Shown: positions 53,704-62,722 of the stretch, in pieces
How positions within the stretch are numbered: position 1 is the first letter of the stretch
Layout: each line of letters begins with the position of its first letter
NCBI GenBank assembly: GCA_947576945.1
Contig: CANPTH010000002.1
Coordinates: forward strand, 1 to 64,000
DNA: 64,000 nt
Source: an uncultured Lachnospiraceae bacterium
Lineage (GTDB): Bacteria; Bacillota; Clostridia; Lachnospirales; Lachnospiraceae
Direction: 5' to 3'
Notes under the pieces: model-generated
Database searches by the model: none
The model's input: only the letters and a program-made list of their open reading frames with translations
What the model was told of the DNA's origin: nothing
Made by a program: the position numbers and the translations under genes

Positions 53704-53842
53704 GATGTCCCTCCCCGCTCTCTTCGCCTGCCATGCGGCCCGGCGCCGTTTCACGAACAAAAGTGCGCTTCGCGCACCCTCGCTTTCCAATTCCTATGAC
53801 AAGTGCAGCTTTTATTCCGCGCGCGTAGCTGCGCATCCGGTT

Positions 53843-53875
53843 TTGTATCATAGGACGCACTTTCCTATGATACAA
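53843..53875. terminator. 12-bp hairpin between the GH3 and kinase genes
   Basis: TTGTATCATAGG and CCTATGATACAA pair around nine bases in the 220-base gap of the operon. The absence of a T-run suggests an mRNA processing or partial termination site that lowers expression of the kinase and regulator relative to the transporter. Confidence 0.55.
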
Positions 53876-53923
53876 GAAAGCGCATAATGTATGACATCAC
53901 CCTGACCATCCTGTTACGTCATA

Positions 53924-56227
53924 TCATCTCTCATTATCCATGTGTCCGTTAATTCTGTCAACCAGCCGCTTAATAAAATGATCGTCCACGGTTCCCTTAA
54001 AGAAACTTCTGAGTGAGCGCAGCGGACTGTCTGAAAAGATTGCCTCAGCCATCTTTCTCATGCCCTCTCCCAGTCCTTCCATAGAACCAAGTCCCTCGAA
54101 GGGCAGTCTACCGATCTCTTCCTGCAGAAACTGCCTGTAGGCTTCTGCTGCCTGCGGGCGGCTCATGATCTCGCCCAGCGTCGTGTTGCGGTGGCAGACC
54201 CAATGCTCCAGAACGCTGTCCGTGCGTGTTACCACACCGCGCAGACGGATATCCCGGCTGGAAGCTCCCACCAGGATTTCGTAATCGCCCGGCTCCACAC
54301 ACCATGCCTTCGCCTCCTCGTCATACCAGGCAAAACTTCTGCGGTCCAGACGTATCACGACCTCTCTCTCCTCTCCCGCTGCCAGCGCCACCTTTTCAAA
54401 CCCTTTTAACTCCTGACGGGCACGGCTGATCACGGAATCCTTCTTGTGTACATACACCTGCGGCGCCTCGCTGCCTTCCCGGTCTCCTGTATTTCTGATC
54501 CGGAATCTGATCTCCAGCGTCTCTTCCCCACAGAGGCTTTCCCTGTCAAACCGCAGATCATCATAAGCAAATTCCGTGTAGCCAAGTCCATGACCAAAGG
54601 GAAACAATACCGGCATCTCCTTCGTATCATAATAGCGGTAACCTACGAAAATGCCCTCCCCATAGTGCACCACATCCTTACTGCCGCCAAAGTCCAGCCA
54701 GGCCGGATTATCCTGAACCCGCAGCGGAAAAGTCTCGGCCAGTTTTCCGCATGGATTCCGCTCTCCGAACAGCAGCGCCGCCTGCGCTTCTCCCACCGCC
54801 TCGCCGGCCAGATAGCTTTCCAGGATCGCCGGCGCCTGCTCTGCCCAGGGCATTTCCACCGGAGACCCGTTATGCAGCACCACCACCGTATTGGGCTGAA
54901 CCGATACCACCGCCCGGATCAGTTCGTTCTGACACGCAGGCAGACGCATATGGTCCCGGTCATAGGCTTCCGACTCAATGGATTCCGGCAGCCCTGCGAA
55001 AATTACCGCCGCGTCGCTCTCTTTCGCTGCCTGTACCGCTTCCGCCAGCTTCACCGCGTCTGTCGCATCCTGTTCTGCCGCGAATCCTTCCGCAAACCGG
55101 ATCGCCCCATATCCGGCGCACTCCTTTAGTGCATTGGTCACCCGATAGGCATTGATATGGCTGGAACCGCCTCCCTGATAGCGCGGCTCTTTCGCAAAGG
55201 AACCGATAAAAGCATACCTGCCGCCTTTTTTAAGGGGTAAAAGCCTGCTGCCGTCCGCCATCGCATCATTTTTCAAAAGTACCATGGACTGGCAGGCCGC
55301 CTCTCTTGCGACTTCGTGATGCTTCTCACGATCGAACTGCGCGGACTCGTCCCGGTGATCCACATAACGGAAAATAATCGTAAGAATGCGGGCCACCGCC
55401 TGATCCAGCACCGCTTCCTCTATCTCGCCCTTTTGCACTGCCTCCACGATCAGACGGTCGTTGACCCCGCCGGAATCCGGCATTTCCAGATCCTGTCCGG
55501 CCACCAGCCCTTTGACCCGCTCGTCACAGGCGCTCCAGTCCGTCACCAGAAATCCGTCGAATCCCCACTCTTCCCTGAGTATGTCCGTCAGCAGCCTGCG
55601 GCTCTGGGATACGTACTCACCGTTTACCCTGTTGTAGGAACACATCACTGTCCACGGCTTCCCTTCCCTGACTGCCCCCTCGAAGGAAGCCAGGTACAAC
55701 TCCCAAAGCGCCCGCTCACTCACCTGCGCTGTCACCGTGGAGCGGCGTTTTTCCTGATTGTTAACCGCGAAATGCTTCACGCTCGCTCCCACGTTTCTGG
55801 ACTGCAGGCCGCCTATATAAGACGCCGCAAGCTGAGACGACAGGTAGGGATCTTCCGAAAGATATTCAAAGTTCCTCCCGCAAAGCGGACTTCTCTTAAT
55901 GTTGATGGCCGGCCCCAGAAGCACCGCCACATCCTCCGCCTGGCATTCCTCACCCAGTGTCTCTCCTGTCTTCCTCAGAAGCTCTCTGTCAAAAGAAGCC
56001 GCAAGACCGGCCGCCGAAGGAAAACAGACTGCACAAATGGAATCGTTGATCCCCAAATGGTCTGCCGCCTCATCCTGCCTGCGCAGTCCGTGCGGCCCGT
56101 CAGCTGCCATGACAGACGGAATCCCCAGCCTCTCCACACCCTTCAAATGCCAGAAATCACTGCCCGAACACATGCCCGCCTTCTCCTCCAGCGTCATCTG
56201 CCGTACCAGATCCTCTATTCTCCTCAT
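53924..56227 (-). CDS. GH3 beta-glycosidase
   Basis: A 767-residue GH3 enzyme without a signal peptide, therefore cytosolic. The nucleophile Asp230 is in GFLVTDWSA. SVKHFAVNNQEKRR at 149-162 and ADGPHGLR at 42-49 are substrate-binding hallmarks. Domain 2 spans about 300-510, and a fibronectin-III-like domain begins near 560. An additional 90-residue C-terminal helical tail is present. It probably cleaves beta-glucosides delivered by the importer encoded just upstream. The start follows GGAGGG. Confidence 0.92.
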   Translation of the reverse strand: MRRIEDLVRQMTLEEKAGMCSGSDFWHLKGVERLGIPSVMAADGPHGLRRQDEAADHLGINDSICAVCFPSAAGLAASFDRELLRKTGETLGEECQAEDVAVLLGPAINIKRSPLCGRNFEYLSEDPYLSSQLAASYIGGLQSRNVGASVKHFAVNNQEKRRSTVTAQVSERALWELYLASFEGAVREGKPWTVMCSYNRVNGEYVSQSRRLLTDILREEWGFDGFLVTDWSACDERVKGLVAGQDLEMPDSGGVNDRLIVEAVQKGEIEEAVLDQAVARILTIIFRYVDHRDESAQFDREKHHEVAREAACQSMVLLKNDAMADGSRLLPLKKGGRYAFIGSFAKEPRYQGGGSSHINAYRVTNALKECAGYGAIRFAEGFAAEQDATDAVKLAEAVQAAKESDAAVIFAGLPESIESEAYDRDHMRLPACQNELIRAVVSVQPNTVVVLHNGSPVEMPWAEQAPAILESYLAGEAVGEAQAALLFGERNPCGKLAETFPLRVQDNPAWLDFGGSKDVVHYGEGIFVGYRYYDTKEMPVLFPFGHGLGYTEFAYDDLRFDRESLCGEETLEIRFRIRNTGDREGSEAPQVYVHKKDSVISRARQELKGFEKVALAAGEEREVVIRLDRRSFAWYDEEAKAWCVEPGDYEILVGASSRDIRLRGVVTRTDSVLEHWVCHRNTTLGEIMSRPQAAEAYRQFLQEEIGRLPFEGLGSMEGLGEGMRKMAEAIFSDSPLRSLRSFFKGTVDDHFIKRLVDRINGHMDNER

Positions 56228-56303
56228 CGCTGTTCTCCCTCCATCTCTTAGCCTCTCTGTTGCCTTCTACCCGGTAAGAATCGTCTCGCAGAATCTCCAT
56301 CTC

Positions 56304-57197
56304 TTAGCCTTTCACCGCCCCCATGGCGATTCCTTCCGCAAAATACTTCTGCAGGAACGGGTACACCGCCAGGATCGGCAGCATTGCCACGAACGCGATC
56401 GCCATCCGCACCGACACCGACGGCATGGTAGCGATCATGCCCGCCATTTCTTTAGACATAAGCCCGCTGGTCAGCGCCTGCACGTCGCTGATCATCTTGT
56501 TCAGCAGATTCTGGATGCCCCAGAACTGCTCCTGATTCACATAATAAAGACCATTGGTCCAGTCATTCCAGTAGCCCAGCGCCGCAAACAGCCCCGTCGT
56601 GACCAGGATCGGTTTGCCCAAAGGCAGCGCCACCTGAAAGTAGATCCGCATCTGTCCCGCACCGTCGATCTCAGCCGCCTCGTAGAGCGCCTCCGGAATA
56701 CTGTTCGTAAAATAGGTCCGCACCAGCAGCACATTCACCGCGCTCATCAACAGATTCGGCACGATCATGGCAAAAATGGTGTTCTTGATATGAAAGGCGC
56801 CTGTATACATCATGTAAGTAGGCACCAGGCCGCCGTTAAACAGCATGGTAAAGAACACATAGAACGTTATGACACGGCGAAACGGCAGATTCTTTCTGGA
56901 TAGTCCGAAGGCCAGCATGGAGCTCATCCAGAGATTGATGCAGGTGCCGGCGACCGTGACGAAGATCGTCACACCGTAGGCATGAAATATCTTCTGTCCG
57001 TTCTGAAAAATATATTTGTATGCCTCCAGACTCAGCTTCCGCGGAAAAAGGGAATACCCGTTCATGATCAGCGTATTCTCCTCCGTGATGGAGGACATAA
57101 ATAACAGTGCAAAGGGAAACACCATAAAAATCGTGAGCAGTGCCAGCACCACATTACAGAGGATCTGGTACCTTCTGTTTTCTCTTGTTTTCAACAT
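56304..57197 (-). CDS. carbohydrate ABC transporter permease, LplC/YtcP type
   Basis: A 297-residue permease with six predicted helices, the coupling motif EAAEIDGAGQMRIYFQVALPL near residue 188 and the typical ending YFAEGIAMGAVKG. It pairs with the LplB-type permease encoded 24 bases upstream. The ribosome site GGGAGG is 13 bases before the ATG, rather far. Sugar substrate inferred from the following GH3 gene. Confidence 0.9.
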   Translation of the reverse strand: MLKTRENRRYQILCNVVLALLTIFMVFPFALLFMSSITEENTLIMNGYSLFPRKLSLEAYKYIFQNGQKIFHAYGVTIFVTVAGTCINLWMSSMLAFGLSRKNLPFRRVITFYVFFTMLFNGGLVPTYMMYTGAFHIKNTIFAMIVPNLLMSAVNVLLVRTYFTNSIPEALYEAAEIDGAGQMRIYFQVALPLGKPILVTTGLFAALGYWNDWTNGLYYVNQEQFWGIQNLLNKMISDVQALTSGLMSKEMAGMIATMPSVSVRMAIAFVAMLPILAVYPFLQKYFAEGIAMGAVKG

Positions 57198-57221
57198 AAT
57201 CCTGTCGCAGCCTCCCTTTCC

Positions 57222-58154
57222 TTAGAACAAAGCGTTTTCTTTGCTGAATTTACGCACCAGCGCATTCACCGCCAGCACCAGAACAAATCCGACGATAGAC
57301 TGATAGAAACCTGCGGCCGCCGACATGCTGGGATTGTTCTGCTGCAAAAGCGCGCGGTATACATAGGTATCGATCGTGTTGGTCGTCGAATAGATCGCTC
57401 CCGAATTCTGCGGCACCTGATAAAACAGTCCGAAATCCGAGAAAAAGATCTTACTGACATTGAGCATGACCAGCGTAATGACAGACGGAACGATGCTCGG
57501 CAGTGTGATATGCCCTATCAGCTGAAGCCTGGATGCCCCGTCGATCTGTGCCGCCTCGTAGATGGCCTTGTCAATCCCTGCGATGGACGCAATATAGATC
57601 AGACAGCCGTACCCCACGCCCTTCCAGAAATTCACCAGGATCAGGATCACCGGCCATGCCTGCGGCGTCGCATACCAGGAGACCGGCTCCATGCCGAAAA
57701 GCGGCAGGATGCTCTTGTTGAGCATGCCGTTTTCGTTGCTCAGAAGCGCAAACACTATGTAGGACACGATGACCATGGACATCAGGAACGGAAATAGAAT
57801 CGCGCTCTGATAGACCTTTTTCGCCCGCTTGCTCTGCACGTCGGATATAAAGATCGCAATCGCGATCCCCAGCGAGTTGTTGACCAGAATGAACGCAAAG
57901 TTATAGAGAATCGTATTTCTGGTGATCTCCAACGCATCCTTTGACGTGAACAGATATATGAAGTTCTTGTACCATGGGTCCGCCCATGGGCTGCCGTATA
58001 TGCCGTCCGCAAAATTAACCTGCTTGAAAGCCGATATCAGACCGCCCATAGGTATATAGTTGTTAATAAACAGATAAAGCAACCCCGGCAGCATCATGAT
58101 AAATACCGGCAGCCAATACTTAAATTTCGCCAGTCTGTTGTTCTTTTTCTCCAT
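57222..58154 (-). CDS. carbohydrate ABC transporter permease, LplB type
   Basis: A 310-residue permease with the LplB N-terminus (YWLPVFIMMLPGLLYLFINN) and its GGLISAFKQVNF motif. The coupling loop is IYEAAQIDGASRLQLIGHI near residue 212. I start at 58154 (MEKKNNRLAKFKYW), after GGGAAGG; the frame extends upstream into the binding-protein gene. No ATPase gene is present, so a shared ATPase is expected. Confidence 0.9.
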   Translation of the reverse strand: MEKKNNRLAKFKYWLPVFIMMLPGLLYLFINNYIPMGGLISAFKQVNFADGIYGSPWADPWYKNFIYLFTSKDALEITRNTILYNFAFILVNNSLGIAIAIFISDVQSKRAKKVYQSAILFPFLMSMVIVSYIVFALLSNENGMLNKSILPLFGMEPVSWYATPQAWPVILILVNFWKGVGYGCLIYIASIAGIDKAIYEAAQIDGASRLQLIGHITLPSIVPSVITLVMLNVSKIFFSDFGLFYQVPQNSGAIYSTTNTIDTYVYRALLQQNNPSMSAAAGFYQSIVGFVLVLAVNALVRKFSKENALF

Positions 58155-58176
58155 AAGACCCAACCTTCCCTCTCCG

Positions 58177-59730
58177 TTATTTCGATGCATACCAGGCATC
58201 CAGCTGTGCCTGCTTCTCTTCGATCACCTTCTGCATACCCGCATTGTCCAGCTCTTCCAGGAACTTCGGCAGTTCAACGGACGGATCTACTGCCCCGGTG
58301 TTAAGCGAGTCGATATACTGGCTCTTAATATTGGAAAGGGCTGCGATCTCCGTGCTGAGCGCGCTGCTGTCGTAGGCGAATCCGAGTGCGCAGGAATGCC
58401 TGGCGGATTTCGTCGCTTCGATATTTTTCGCCCAGAGATCAGGATCGTTTCCTTCCCAGATACCGCCCCGGAACTGATTCGGAAGCTCCCATCCCTGGTT
58501 AAATGTATAGGAAGAACTTGTAAGGTCAACGCCAGCCGGATAGTGATAGAGTCCGTCTTCTCCTACTACATAGTGGGTTCCCTCGATACCGAAATTGATC
58601 AGGTCTGTCACTTCGCCGCTGTTGTAAAGATAGTCAAGGAGCAGGAACGCTCTTTCCGGATTCTCACTGGCCTGCGCGATGCCCCAGCTGTTCCAGCAGT
58701 AACCGGTGGTGGTCAGCTGTCCTTCCGTTACCGGCACGCAGATCATTTCCGTCCCGCTGCCCGCGCTGTTGGCCGCCTCCGCATCAGGGCCGCCCGGTGT
58801 ATAATAGGAAAAGGCTCTTCCCGCCTGTATGGCGCTGGCCGCCGTATCCGTAGTCGTCGCCGCATCTTTGGAGATCCACCCTTTCTGCGCCCACTCATAA
58901 TGCCTTGTCACCAGCTCCTTATACTCATCACTGACAAAATAATTCACGACCTCCGGCTTCTCACCATAGTTGAGCAGCACCCCGTTATAATCTGTCAGCG
59001 GATCCGTAACCTCATATCTGCTGTCCGCCGTATTGCCCTTCGTCATCCACATCATGATGGCTTCCGGATGATTGGCATATACTTTCTCATATACCTGATC
59101 CATATCCTCCACGCCTTTGATATCTTCTCTGGTAAACCCGGCCTCCTCCAGCCAGTCCGCACGCATACAGATCGTAGAAACACCAGAAGCACCCTTGACT
59201 ACCGGAATACCGAACATAAAGTCATTGATGCAGCCCGTATACAGCAGCTCTTCACCCATATCCGCAAACGCTTCTTTCATGTTGACGCCGTACTGCTCCA
59301 CATAGCCGCTCAGATCCAGCACCATCTTATTGTTGATAAAAGTGCCCGCAAAACTGTTGATCACCGGAACCAGATCCACCTTATCGCCGCCCTGCAGCAT
59401 GAGTGGAAGCTGCGTCGTAAAATCGCCCATGGACAGCATAACAATATCCATCTTCGTATTGATATCCCGCATCAGGATCTCATTGATCTTATCCAGCACC
59501 ATCTGCTGATCGGCCTGCTGGCTGCCGATCAATACCATTGTGGCCTCGTAAGGTTCACTGATATCGATACCGTTCACCACGTTGCCGCCTTCGCCTTCTG
59601 CCTGCGTCTTTGCTGCGGCCTCAGTTTCGGCGCTGCCGCCATTATCCTGCTTTGCGCTGTCTCCGCATCCTGTCAGCATGCTTACCGCCAGGATTCCCGT
59701 TAATAACCAGGATACTACTCTCTTCTTCAT
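58177..59730 (-). CDS. sugar-binding lipoprotein, LplA type
   Basis: A 517-residue extracellular solute-binding protein and the first gene of the six-gene operon. The signal peptide MKKRVVSWLLTGILAVSMLT is followed by lipobox Cys22 (LTGCGD) and an Ala/Glu/Gln linker. Features such as MRADWLEEAGFTREDIKGVE and EDGLYHYPAGVD fit the LplA/YtcQ group that works with YesM/YesN-type regulation. The ligand is unknown, plausibly a beta-gluco-oligosaccharide. Confidence 0.9.
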   Translation of the reverse strand: MKKRVVSWLLTGILAVSMLTGCGDSAKQDNGGSAETEAAAKTQAEGEGGNVVNGIDISEPYEATMVLIGSQQADQQMVLDKINEILMRDINTKMDIVMLSMGDFTTQLPLMLQGGDKVDLVPVINSFAGTFINNKMVLDLSGYVEQYGVNMKEAFADMGEELLYTGCINDFMFGIPVVKGASGVSTICMRADWLEEAGFTREDIKGVEDMDQVYEKVYANHPEAIMMWMTKGNTADSRYEVTDPLTDYNGVLLNYGEKPEVVNYFVSDEYKELVTRHYEWAQKGWISKDAATTTDTAASAIQAGRAFSYYTPGGPDAEAANSAGSGTEMICVPVTEGQLTTTGYCWNSWGIAQASENPERAFLLLDYLYNSGEVTDLINFGIEGTHYVVGEDGLYHYPAGVDLTSSSYTFNQGWELPNQFRGGIWEGNDPDLWAKNIEATKSARHSCALGFAYDSSALSTEIAALSNIKSQYIDSLNTGAVDPSVELPKFLEELDNAGMQKVIEEKQAQLDAWYASK

Positions 59731-59844
59731 GTTATATGCTCCCTTCTCACTTCTGCAGATGCTTTGCCGTCATGCCGCTCTGCTTTCTGTCTCGCTGTTT
59801 CGCCAATGCATCTCTGCAGTTTTGTTGTTTTGCTTTCCTCGGTT

Positions 59845-59911
59845 AGTATAAGTTTTATTCGATTCTTTCGTCTATAACGCAACTGTCCTGTACATGACAG
59901 AATTCTGTCAT
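59845..59911 (-). promoter_or_regulatory. promoter region of the sugar operon with an 18-bp palindrome
   Basis: On the minus strand TAGACG (59869-59874), 18 bases and TATACT (59845-59850) form a moderate promoter about 115 bases before the binding-protein start. Upstream is the perfect palindrome ATGACAGAATTCTGTCAT (59894-59911). The rest of the 402-base gap 59731-60132 holds no gene, only the terminator of the next upstream gene. Confidence 0.5.
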
Positions 59912-60024
59912 CCTGATATACTGACTATATTCTATTGAGTCAAACATCTTTATCCATTTTTCATCAAACTGTATTGTTTTTGGTCAACACACCAGACCGT
60001 GATCAAAACAGACAGCGTTTAATA

Positions 60025-60058
60025 GAAAAACCACCGGTTCGCGTTACACCGATGGTTT
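60025..60058 (-). terminator. terminator of the third DUF1703-type gene
   Basis: On the minus strand AAACCATCGG and CCGGTGGTTT pair with one mismatch around 11 bases and are followed by TTTCTATT, about 75 bases after the stop at 60133. Confidence 0.7.
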
Positions 60059-60132
60059 CCTTTCATTACCCTCTATTCTGTTCCTGACTTACCTTGCTGT
60101 TCCTGATTTACTTTGCTTCTCCTGCTGTCAAC

Positions 60133-61821
60133 TTATCTTCCCCCGCCGATCAGCACTTCCTTCCCGCAGAATGCAAATCCATACCTGCGGATACGCTCTG
60201 CCGGAATCCCCCGCTCCAGTAATTCCGCGGCATATCCTTTCTCTTCTATCTGCGCCAGTGCGGAAGCCACCGTCTCTTCCGGATCTTTCTCTTTCCTTGG
60301 CTGGAAAACCTTGAATTCCAGAATAAAAGCATCATCCCCGGCACGCTTCGGTTCCAGCATCACATCATATCTGCCGAAGCCGCTCTCCCGGTTGGATCTA
60401 AGCAGGTAACGGTCCGATAAATCCACCATCAGCCCCAGAACAAATCCATGATAGAACTTCTCCGGCTCTGTCCTTCCCGGATTCTTTCCCGTATCAAAAT
60501 AGCTGAAAGAATCGAAAGCCACCCTGTTCATATACTCATTCATGGCATCCACGTCATCCTGCAGGAGCGCTTTGATAAAGTCATTATAATCCCCGCTCCC
60601 GGAAAACCAGTCCTGGATCATGATCTCAAACATCAGAGTGACTTCCCTGTTGGTCAGGGCCAGATCATAGTAGGTACGCCCTGTTTCTTCCATCAGCGTC
60701 GTACTCACCACCTTCAGATAACCGCTGGCAAGCAGCAGGCTCCAAACCGCATTCTTCTTCGCAGATAACTGGTTATAGACAATCTGCTCATCAATCTCCA
60801 TACTGATCTTTCCGCCGTGCAGTAAATCCTCAAATGCCTGTTTGATACTCGCATCTCCTTCTCTGAGCAGCTTTCCCACCAGACTGTTGGAACTGGTGTT
60901 GGCCCAGTAGGCGCCGACTTTCTTTTCATCAAGATAATTGATAATTGACCATGGGTTATAGATATCGCTCTTTTCTCCGAAAGTAAAACCATCGTACCAG
61001 TCTTTGACCTTCTGCTTCTGATCTGACAGCCCATACTCCTCCAAAGCCGCAAAAACTTCCTTCTCCGTAAATCCAAAGCATTCCTCATATTTCTCTGTAA
61101 TGGCTGTCACTACTTTCAGATTATTCAAATCGGAAAAAACAGACTCCTTACTGACTCTGGTAATCCCTGTCAGCAGCGCCCGCTCCAGATAAGGATTTGT
61201 TTTAAATGCAGCATTGAACAGACTCCTTATGAAAGCCACCATCTCTTCCCAATATCCGCTCACATACGCTTCCTGCATCGGCGTGTCATACTCATCCAGA
61301 AGAATGATCGCCTTTTTCCCATGATATTTACAGAGGAAATCCGCCATTGCCCGCAGAGACGCCGCCGCCGTGCTGTCCGACATATCGGCGGTAACCTCCT
61401 GATAGAACGCCCGCTCTTTCTCATTGAGCAGATCACCCTTAAGCAGATACTCATTCTTGTTATACTGCTCTTCAATGATCCTGCAGATACTTCGTCTTGC
61501 CTCCCTGAAGGTATTCTCCTTGACCCGCGCGAAACTGATGGAAAGCACCGGCCAGGTTCCCTGCATCTGCCGGTACTTTTCTTCCTGCCATATGGAAAGC
61601 CCTTCAAACAGCTCTCCGCGTCCGGCATACTTCACGGAAAAAAACTGCTCCAGCATACTCATATTCAGCGTCTTGCCAAACCGTCTCGGGCGCGTGATCA
61701 AGGTTACATCGTCCTCCGCCTCCCACCACTTTTTGATAAAATCGGTCTTGTCGATATAGAAATTATTATTTACTCTGATTCTCTCAAAGTCCTGTCCGCC
61801 AATCCGAATCGTTCTCGCCAT
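60133..61821 (-). CDS. AAA-like ATPase/PD-(D/E)XK protein (DUF1703 type), divergent member C
   Basis: A 562-residue member of the same broad family as the proteins at 17180 and 40530 but only distantly similar. RPRRFGKT is at 44-51, the Walker B-like IILLDEYDTPMQEAY near 185-200 and the nuclease motif RYDVMLEPK...FILEFKVFQ near 495-520. I start at 61821 (MARTIRIGGQ), after GGGAG; the frame is open a little further up. It lies 28 bases downstream of a truncated relative. Function unknown. Confidence 0.85.
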   Translation of the reverse strand: MARTIRIGGQDFERIRVNNNFYIDKTDFIKKWWEAEDDVTLITRPRRFGKTLNMSMLEQFFSVKYAGRGELFEGLSIWQEEKYRQMQGTWPVLSISFARVKENTFREARRSICRIIEEQYNKNEYLLKGDLLNEKERAFYQEVTADMSDSTAAASLRAMADFLCKYHGKKAIILLDEYDTPMQEAYVSGYWEEMVAFIRSLFNAAFKTNPYLERALLTGITRVSKESVFSDLNNLKVVTAITEKYEECFGFTEKEVFAALEEYGLSDQKQKVKDWYDGFTFGEKSDIYNPWSIINYLDEKKVGAYWANTSSNSLVGKLLREGDASIKQAFEDLLHGGKISMEIDEQIVYNQLSAKKNAVWSLLLASGYLKVVSTTLMEETGRTYYDLALTNREVTLMFEIMIQDWFSGSGDYNDFIKALLQDDVDAMNEYMNRVAFDSFSYFDTGKNPGRTEPEKFYHGFVLGLMVDLSDRYLLRSNRESGFGRYDVMLEPKRAGDDAFILEFKVFQPRKEKDPEETVASALAQIEEKGYAAELLERGIPAERIRRYGFAFCGKEVLIGGGR

Positions 61822-61849
61822 ATTCAATCTCCCTCTGACAATCTTTCGA

Positions 61850-62517
61850 TCAAACACTGATGCTTTTTGCCGGCATTTCTTTGGAGCTGTCCACGATCTG
61901 CTTGACTGCTCCCATGCTTTCCCGCGCTAATACTCCCTGATATTTTTCCATCAGTTCATGATTCGGGATGCTCAAAAATCCGTCATGATACAGGAGAAAA
62001 CCGTAGACTACCATAGCCGACAGAATCTCGTCTCTGCTGTTCATCTCCTGTTCAATGACGCTGTAACCAGTCAGATCAGCCTCGACCGGCAGGCCTGAGA
62101 CCATGCGGACAATGTCCTCCCGCACTTCATCCACGTTATGCTCCACACAATCCGCAACTTCATTCATTGGGCCTGTCTCTGTCCAATAATTCTGACAATG
62201 CCCGTCAGTCAACGCCCTGTTGACGGACAGCAGGTTAAATAAATGCCTGCCGTCTCCCATACGGTAACCGTCATACCACCATTCCAGTTCTTCATAGCTG
62301 ATATTCTTATATCTGCCGCACAGTTCCCTTACCTCGTCTTCCGTCAGTCCGAACTGCTCCTCAAAGGTGCGGTCATTCATGAAATTGTATTCCCAGAACA
62401 CGTTCAGTTCAGACCCGCTGGAATATTTTCGATCAGCATACTCTTATCCACATAAATCTCACTGTTCAGCGTATCCTGGAACAATATGATCTGTGTATTC
62501 GTATTCAAATAATACAT
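61850..62517 (-). pseudogene. DUF1703-type gene with internal and C-terminal deletions
   Basis: A start with GGAGGAAGAGGC reads MYYLNTNTQIILFQDTLNSE then IYVDKSMLIE, the normal N-terminus. Near 62424-62430 it jumps, out of frame, to YSSGSELNVFWEYN, a segment normally about 170 residues later. The Walker A and Walker B regions are gone. The second part continues as a 183-codon frame to 61850 but ends shortly after IPNHELMEKYQG, so the PD-(D/E)XK domain is missing too. The remaining fragments cannot encode a working enzyme. Confidence 0.85.
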
Positions 62518-62557
62518 GCCTCTTCCTCCACAGACTTTTCCTTATGGCGTTTCCTAT

Positions 62558-62586
62558 AGTATACACAAAAAGAGGCCAGGCCACAA
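62558..62586 (-). promoter_or_regulatory. promoter of the truncated DUF1703-type gene
   Basis: TTGTGG (62581-62586), 17 bases and TATACT (62558-62563) on the minus strand, 41 bases before the ATG. The spacer text closely matches that of the promoter at 50204-50232. Between here and 62722 I see no certain gene. Confidence 0.55.
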
Positions 62587-62722
62587 CAAAGCGGTTTAGG
62601 AATCAATTCTCCATTCTGTTCGGACAACTGCAGCGTATACAACACTATCTTGTCCTTCTTATGTTCTCTGCGTCCGCACACAGCCGTGCCGATCTAACCT
62701 CCTATGCTTCTATACCTGATTT

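Noticed and set aside
58096-59703. 535-codon plus-strand frame opposite the LplA-type binding protein
   Set aside because: The minus strand carries a lipobox and family motifs; the plus-strand product has only shadow composition.
62517-62700. Minus-strand open frame of about 60 codons (contains REHKKDKIVLYTLQLSEQNG) upstream of the broken DUF1703-type gene
   Set aside because: No suitable start codon lies within reach of a ribosome site and the promoter at 62558 lies inside it; it could be a remnant, but there is too little to call a gene.
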